A stretch of 64,000 bases of DNA. It comes from Schistocerca nitens. Its lineage: Eukaryota; Arthropoda; Insecta; Orthoptera; Acrididae. Made by a program: the position numbers and the translations under genes. The DNA lies in assembly GCF_023898315.1 (NCBI RefSeq), contig NC_064616.1, forward strand, positions 540,693,602 through 540,757,601, read 5' to 3'. Below are positions 58,615-64,000 of the stretch, piece by piece (positions within the stretch are counted from its first letter, which is position 1; each line of letters opens with the position of its first letter). The notes under the pieces were generated by a model. The model was not told where the DNA came from and searched no databases. It saw only the letters and a list, made by a program, of their open reading frames with translations.

Positions 58615-59400
58615 TCACATGCAAATTTCTGCACCAACGAGCCAGGCGATATGAAGAAAGTCTGTGAGTTTTCCTCTGGTTTCACGTAATACTAAGTTCA
58701 GGTTGCTTATCGTATGGTGAAGGAGTGAACCACTAACCTCACCGAACATCTTATAAAGTCCGACACTCCCATCAGCACTAAGAATGGGTCGCACTAGTGT
58801 TCTATATGCGGTCTGCTTTACAAACGAACCACCTTTTCTAAGTCTTCCCAATACTCTGATGTCGAAATTCCCCTTTTCCACTAAAATTCTCAAATTCTCC
58901 TTTAATTTCAAATTGCATTGCAAATCTATTCCTAGATACTAAAGTGACCTAACTGTGTCAAACAACACACTACTATTACATAATGGAACTAATTTTCCCA
59001 TTCATCTTAATTAACTTGCATTTTTCTATGTTTAGAGCTACCTGCTATTCATCACACCAGATACAAATTCTGTCCAAGTCATCATGTATCCTCCTACAGT
59101 CACCCAACGACAGTACGGAACATCATCATCATCAACATGAAACAGCAGCAGATTGCTACTACATTGTCCTTCAGATCATTTATGTACATAGGAAATAATA
59201 GAGGTCCTATCACACTTCCCTGGGGAACTCTTGACACTATCCTTATCTCTGATGGACACTCGTTGTCGAGGACAACAGACTGGGACCTGTTATTTAAGAA
59301 GTCGTGTAGACGATCACATATCTCGAAACCTACTTCGTATGCTCCTATCTTCGTTAGCAGTTTGAAATGGGGCACCATTCCAATGCTTAGATACCATTGT
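58615..59400 (-). pseudogene. CR1-like LINE reverse transcriptase fragment
   Basis: Minus-strand pieces match the element at 38-41.8 kb. VPHFKLLTKIGAYEVGFEIC and NNRSQSVVLDNECPSEIR lead to motif B VPQGSVIGPLLFPMYINDL (59378-59140). Then, after degeneration over the FADD region, the C-terminal QTAYRTLVRPILS piece follows (58800). Motif A is missing at the right edge and motif C is not readable. Both ends are truncated. Confidence 0.75.
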
Positions 59401-62400
59401 TGTCCATGCTGTTGACGGAACAGTGTCCCACTCTGCTATGCATTTCATAAGATTTCTCTGTTTCTGTAGTATCCCGAACTGACTGAATTTTCCGTTGTTG
59501 TTTCAGTCGTTACTGTTGTACAATTAGCTGCTGTTGTTTTAACAAACTTTGCGTCAATGAGCCACTAACAATACACAGTGATTTGAACTTTTCTTCGCCA
59601 CTTTTGTATCGTAGCCTTACACAAACTAGGCAGTTCACTGCTATGTACCACGTAGCGTGTGGGAACCAGTATCGACGCTAAGCGGATAGCCTAAAACCCA
59701 TTATAGAGTGAATGTTACGACGTAAAGTAACAACAGTTCTAAGCAGTAGCGATGGCAAAGCCAGAACCGTAATTTAACAATTACAACAAGCGATAAAATT
59801 GAATTCAAAAGCTACGTCCAGAAAAGTGAAGTAACAGTGGTACTTCTAAATCTCCTTAAAGGAGGCTACAAACATGTGATATGAACTACTGATCAGTTCC
59901 ACTGGGTCAGATACTGGCTTTATATAACGAACTAACGGTCATCCCTATGTGACGTATATACCGCTACCATGCACTGACGGCAGTCTCAACTGAGCATGTC
60001 TGCCACACAAATAATATCAGTGCCAGAGAGGTGTATTATATATCAGAAACGGCGGGGGTACCAGTCGATGGATGTGGGTTTCATACGTTGCATATCAAGG
60101 CGCTGTTCTTACATAAGAAATAACGGGCTTCCTCCGTTACCACTGTAGTTCCGTAAGCATGACGAGTCTGAGAACTGTGGTGCTGCTGTTACTTCATACT
60201 CATTGACACGTTCTCTCTTACTGAGGTATGCAGAAGTGTAAGACTAGTGACGACTTAATGTTAGTGCATAAGATCAGTGTATGATCTTGTTACTGTGCAG
60301 AAGCACTTAAAAGGCGAATTGAACTGTCAGGTTGCCGGGATCCGATTGCCATTAACGAAATGTGTTTTGGAGACGGTGGAGTGTGTAAAGCGAAAATTTA
60401 CTACTGCAATGTACACCATTGCAAATGTGTTCCATTGGAGAAGGAAGTGTAGCTGCTACCATTAGGCAGTACCATGTGGTTGACTAGGGGGGCAAAATTT
60501 TAGTGGTGGAAAAGGGTGGAAAAAATTAATTTCAAATGAAGCAGCGAAAAAACTGAGCAAATGAGGAAAAAAATCAAAAAGAAGGAAATTAAAACATCGA
60601 ATTGTTTTCAAAAGGATACGGAACAGTTATTTAACACGTCTTTACTTACATTGAAGGAAGTGGATGCTCAAGAAATGATTTTTTTCTTCATTCTAAAAAT
60701 ATTTCATTTGAAAGAGAAACGAAATAGCGCACGATTATTCAGATTGTCTAGTCTGATGCCTTGTCACGTGTCCCATCAGTACAGCTTCAGTTTATAATTC
60801 AAGGAAAAATTCATTCACACTAAAAAATTATTCCATATCTTTATTAGTACATTTTCTTGCAACTGAATAAAATAAGTAATTGATACCAGATTTGGTGTTG
60901 TTGTTATATCCAGCTGAGTTCTAGTTAAGGATGTTCAGCAGATTCTTCCTATTTCAGCTACTTTGGGAAATTTTAGACACAGAGAACAAAAATAAAAAAT
61001 GGACATTTTTTGTCCTCAATCAGTTTTAAAGTAATTGAGGACAAAGTATGAAAATTGAGGTTTGTCCCCAGAAAAGAGTCGGATTAAAGGAAGACGTGAA
61101 GCAGAGTTGAGCTGCTAAATCTGTTAATAGTTGATTAGAACAATATGCAAATATTACGCCGATGCTTCGGGAACTCAGACAAAGTACTAATACACTGTTT
61201 AGGAACGTAGATAGTAATTGCCCCTCTATGATCAGTTAAAGCGAAAGTACGACGTCATTCAGATAAAAATTCCGGTAGCAGTGATAGTTCAAAAAGTGTA
61301 GCGAAAACAGGGAAATCGTGCACTGTGCATTCCTATAGTCACCGGTGGTACAGTTACCCACAGAGCAACGCTATGTTTTGTGTTTCCAACATACCTGGGC
61401 ACGCAACCGCCTTCTGTCAAAGCTGCCAGCGTTTCTTGCCACGCTACAGTACCACACTGTATATTATTAGTCCGTTTCCGATAACGAAACTGGGCTCAGA
61501 CGGATCACCAACAACATGGACTGGAGTTTCCGTGTCAATAATTAATGGTGAAACATACCGGCCCACTGATCCACCGCCTTTGGAGACATGTAGACGGTGT
61601 CGTAACATACTGTTATCAGTCTTTTAGTTTAATACTGACAAACTGTCAACTATACGTGTAAAAAGGTGTATAGACTGATAAAAAAATTTAACGGCTATAT
61701 CAGTAGCAACTAAGGTTTTCGGACGATATGTCTTTAATGGTTTTGGTTTCCGAATACAAAAAACAGTTAACATTATAGCTAAAATTGTTTTTATTAATTT
61801 GGACTCTGTATATATAACATTCTTTGATTTGTCTGATCGTAACATGTGTTCTTCATGTGGCATTAAAATCTAATCGTACGCAGAGTCTTACAGTTTTTAA
61901 AGGTGTATGGATTCCTGTGAAGGAACATATAATACGGAACATCATTGCTGATAAGTGACACTTGATGTGACATCATGTCAATGGGCAGAGTTTGTCGTCA
62001 GAAGCAGATTTAGCCACACGAGTTCTGGGCCTTATCTCTTGGGGGGTGGTAATGACGTAGTTTATAAGATTTCAAACCTCAATGAACAGAAGTTAAGGTG
62101 TATATCCTTGGATTTATTTCCATGTTTCTCTTAAAATATCTGTTTTAACTGCTATTACACTAACATATTACAATGGTTTTTATGAAGACCCAGTGAGTCT
62201 GTTAAGAGATTACGTTAAGGTAGTATGTAGTTTAACTCTATACCCCTTTTTCTTTCCGCTTTACGACTACTGTCTAACATGCTTTCATTTCCATACTAGG
62301 CAATATGATCACCGTTTTGCTAAAATCCCACTGAACATGGCGTGAGAAAGTGGCCGAAGTAATTGGCTTTTACCCCCCTTTTCCGCAATCTCACTTACAC

Positions 62401-62928
62401 TGTGTGACGGAGAGAACTTCTCCGGTTCCTGTTCCAATCGCTAATGGTACGTGTGATGAATATCTAATCTGCACCTACAAATGAGCTAGAATCTTTCATA
62501 TTTTTCCTTATTGGCCTTTTCGCTAAATCTGTTAGGGATACGCAATAGGTTGAGTTATTCTTCTAGTAACATAGAGTCTCAAAATTATAGTAATAAAGCA
62601 AATCTTTGTGTCTCTTTAAATACCGGAACATGTTGCAGGTGTTCAGAACCTTGCTGAGTGCATTGGTCCACACGAAAATTGTTTGAGGAGCGTCTGGTTT
62701 CATGCCTGTCCTCATTTCAGAAGAATTAACACAGATGCTATTGTACTATAATGAGGGAGAGTCACGCTGAAGTGAACCAACTATACATCGTACTAGTCCA
62801 TAAAAAAGCGAACAACAGCACTTCGTGCTCGTCTTCTTGCCAGTTGTCCGCTACTACGAAGCAGTATCCCAATGTGACTCAGACGGAAGTTGTATAAGCT
62901 ACCGCTTTCCTGAATGAACTACACTTCC
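59401..62928. other. Anonymous 3.5-kb stretch, no supported gene
   Basis: Frames at 60277-60465, 60561-60797 and 61325-61627 were examined. The last contains FCVSNIPGHATAFCQSC, which faintly resembles a retroelement zinc knuckle but lacks the second Cys. An A/G-rich stretch lies at 60480-60620. No SINE-A or other family was recognised. Confidence 0.4.
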
Positions 62929-62929
62929 T

Positions 62930-64000
62930 GCGACCTCTGAGGTATTCAGCGATTCAAGAAACATATATCGAAAAGACAGATTAGACGGCATAGGAGAAGC
63001 AGTGTCAGTTGCAGCTGACAAAAAACTGTCTCTGTTGAGATATTCGTCGTCGGAGATACAGACAGAGTCTTGCAAAATACTTTTGAACACATTTTCCAAG
63101 GACTGTCTTGAGCAGCAAGTTCGACAGCCCACATGCAATGGAAATATTTTAGACCTTGTAGTTACAAACATGCCTGACCTTCTCGACGGCGTCAGAATAC
63201 AGAGAATGATTAGTGACCATGATGTCATCACAGGACAATTGTTACGAGGGTTCATAAATAAATTAATAACGCTAGGGGAGTATTTATGCTAGAAAAAACA
63301 GATAAAGCTTTATTAGCATCCTACCTAGACAATGAATGGACATCATTTAATTCCAGTACGACGGACGTAGAGGTATAATAGGCAAAGTTTAAACTTGTTG
63401 CAAATCGTGCTCTGGAGAAGCTTGAGCAGAGTAAGTGGATTACAAACCAAAAATACTCACTGTGGTTTGGCATCGAAATTCGGAAAATGCTGAGGAAGCA
63501 AAAGAGAACGTGCAAATGGCAATTGGCAAAAGATAGTAGAGTTCCGTACGTCTCTACAAAGATGGAGATCAAAGACTACCACCATCATACTTCAGCAAAA
63601 GGTCTTACCGAGGACCCGAGAAGATTCTAGTCCTACGTAAAATCAGTAAGCCGGTCTCATTTTCTCATCAGTCACTCATTTACCTGTCTGGCCTGCCAAT
63701 GGAGGATAGCAAAATGAAAGCCCAAGTTTCTAACTTCACGTTTAAGAAATCGATCACGCACGAGAATCGTACAAACATTCCGTCGTTTGAGCATCCATCA
63801 GATTCCTGTATGGAGGTCACAGTAATAGGCAACCCTAACGTAGAGACAAAACTGAAACAGTTAAAAGCCAGGACCGGATAGAATCCCAGTTCTATTTTAC
63901 GAAGAGTATTCTACGATACTGGCGCTTACTTAGTTTGCATTTACCACGAAACTGTAGCCCAGCGCGAAGTCACAAGTGACTTCAATAACGCGGAGGTGAC
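62930..64000 (+). pseudogene. CR1-like LINE fragment, endonuclease to start of RT
   Basis: The plus strand matches the minus-strand element at 38-41.8 kb in order. YRKDRLDGIGEAVSVAADK is followed by the block ESCKILLNTFSKDCLEQQV, NGNILDLVVTNMPDLLDGV and the catalytic SDHDVI (about 63215). The linker LWFGIEIRKMLRKQK and YVKSVSRSHFLI come next, and the degenerate start of the RT (KARTG, PDRIPVLF) runs to the window edge. Stops and frameshifts are frequent, so it is older than the 38-41.8 kb copy. The catalytic fingers and palm would lie beyond 64000. Confidence 0.75.

Noticed and set aside
60561-60797. 78-codon Lys-rich frame
   Set aside because: It results from an A-rich stretch. No domain, splice context or conservation evidence is available.
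61325-61627. Possible retroelement zinc-knuckle gene
   Set aside because: Only one imperfect FCVSNIPGHATAFC piece is present, with Ser for the second Cys, and no flanking gag or pol.
62899-63255. 118-codon minus-strand frame
   Set aside because: It is the antisense shadow of the CR1-like endonuclease on the plus strand.

Overview
This looks like chromosomal DNA of an orthopteran insect, most probably a locust or grasshopper (Schistocerca-like). No bacterial-style operons, rRNA genes or long intact genes are present. The same tRNA-derived SINE recurs at least eleven times in both orientations, several copies with clean target-site duplications. Around it lie broken LINEs, LTR retrotransposons, Tc1/mariner transposons and a Penelope-like fragment. 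The organism guess rests on remembered repeat families, not on a search.

Layout. 0.4-6.3 kb: R1-like LINE (minus) with a gag-like ORF1, an unusual middle ORF and a broken ORF2. 6.38-6.62 kb: a second SINE family. 7.4-16.0 kb: two related Jockey-type LINEs head to tail (plus), both decayed. 16.0-20.1 kb: wreck of a Ty3-like LTR element (plus) hit by two SINEs. 20.2-21.05 kb: CR1-like remnant. 21-28.5 kb: mostly anonymous sequence with SINEs, tRNA-like repeat units and a Tc1 HTH fragment.

The one convincing host gene runs from about 28.5 to 55.6 kb (plus). It has three coding exons (28553-28595, 35283-35376, 55057-55300 or 55488) with consensus splice sites and perfectly matching phases. It encodes a small secretory-pathway protein: signal peptide, Asp/Thr/Pro-rich ectodomain with two N-glycosylation sequons and, after a one-base frame discontinuity at a T5 run, a transmembrane helix and basic tail. 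I do not recognise the family. It is the best candidate for something undescribed.

Its introns are filled with transposons. Intron 1 holds two Tc1-like copies. Intron 2 holds a Penelope fragment, an internally deleted mariner, a fairly young CR1-like LINE carrying a 0.75-kb insertion, a Tc1-like copy split by a 1.09-kb tandem and inverted tRNA-SINE cluster, and an 8.6-kb LTR retrotransposon that kept gag and protease but lost RT, RNase H and integrase. From 55.6 to 64 kb there are further anonymous DNA, a truncated SINE, a pyrimidine tract and two CR1-like fragments.

The transposon genes do not work together. All are pseudogenes or fragments, and the value here is in insertion history and in the one host gene. 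Frames and motifs were read by eye, so element ends without a target-site duplication are approximate.
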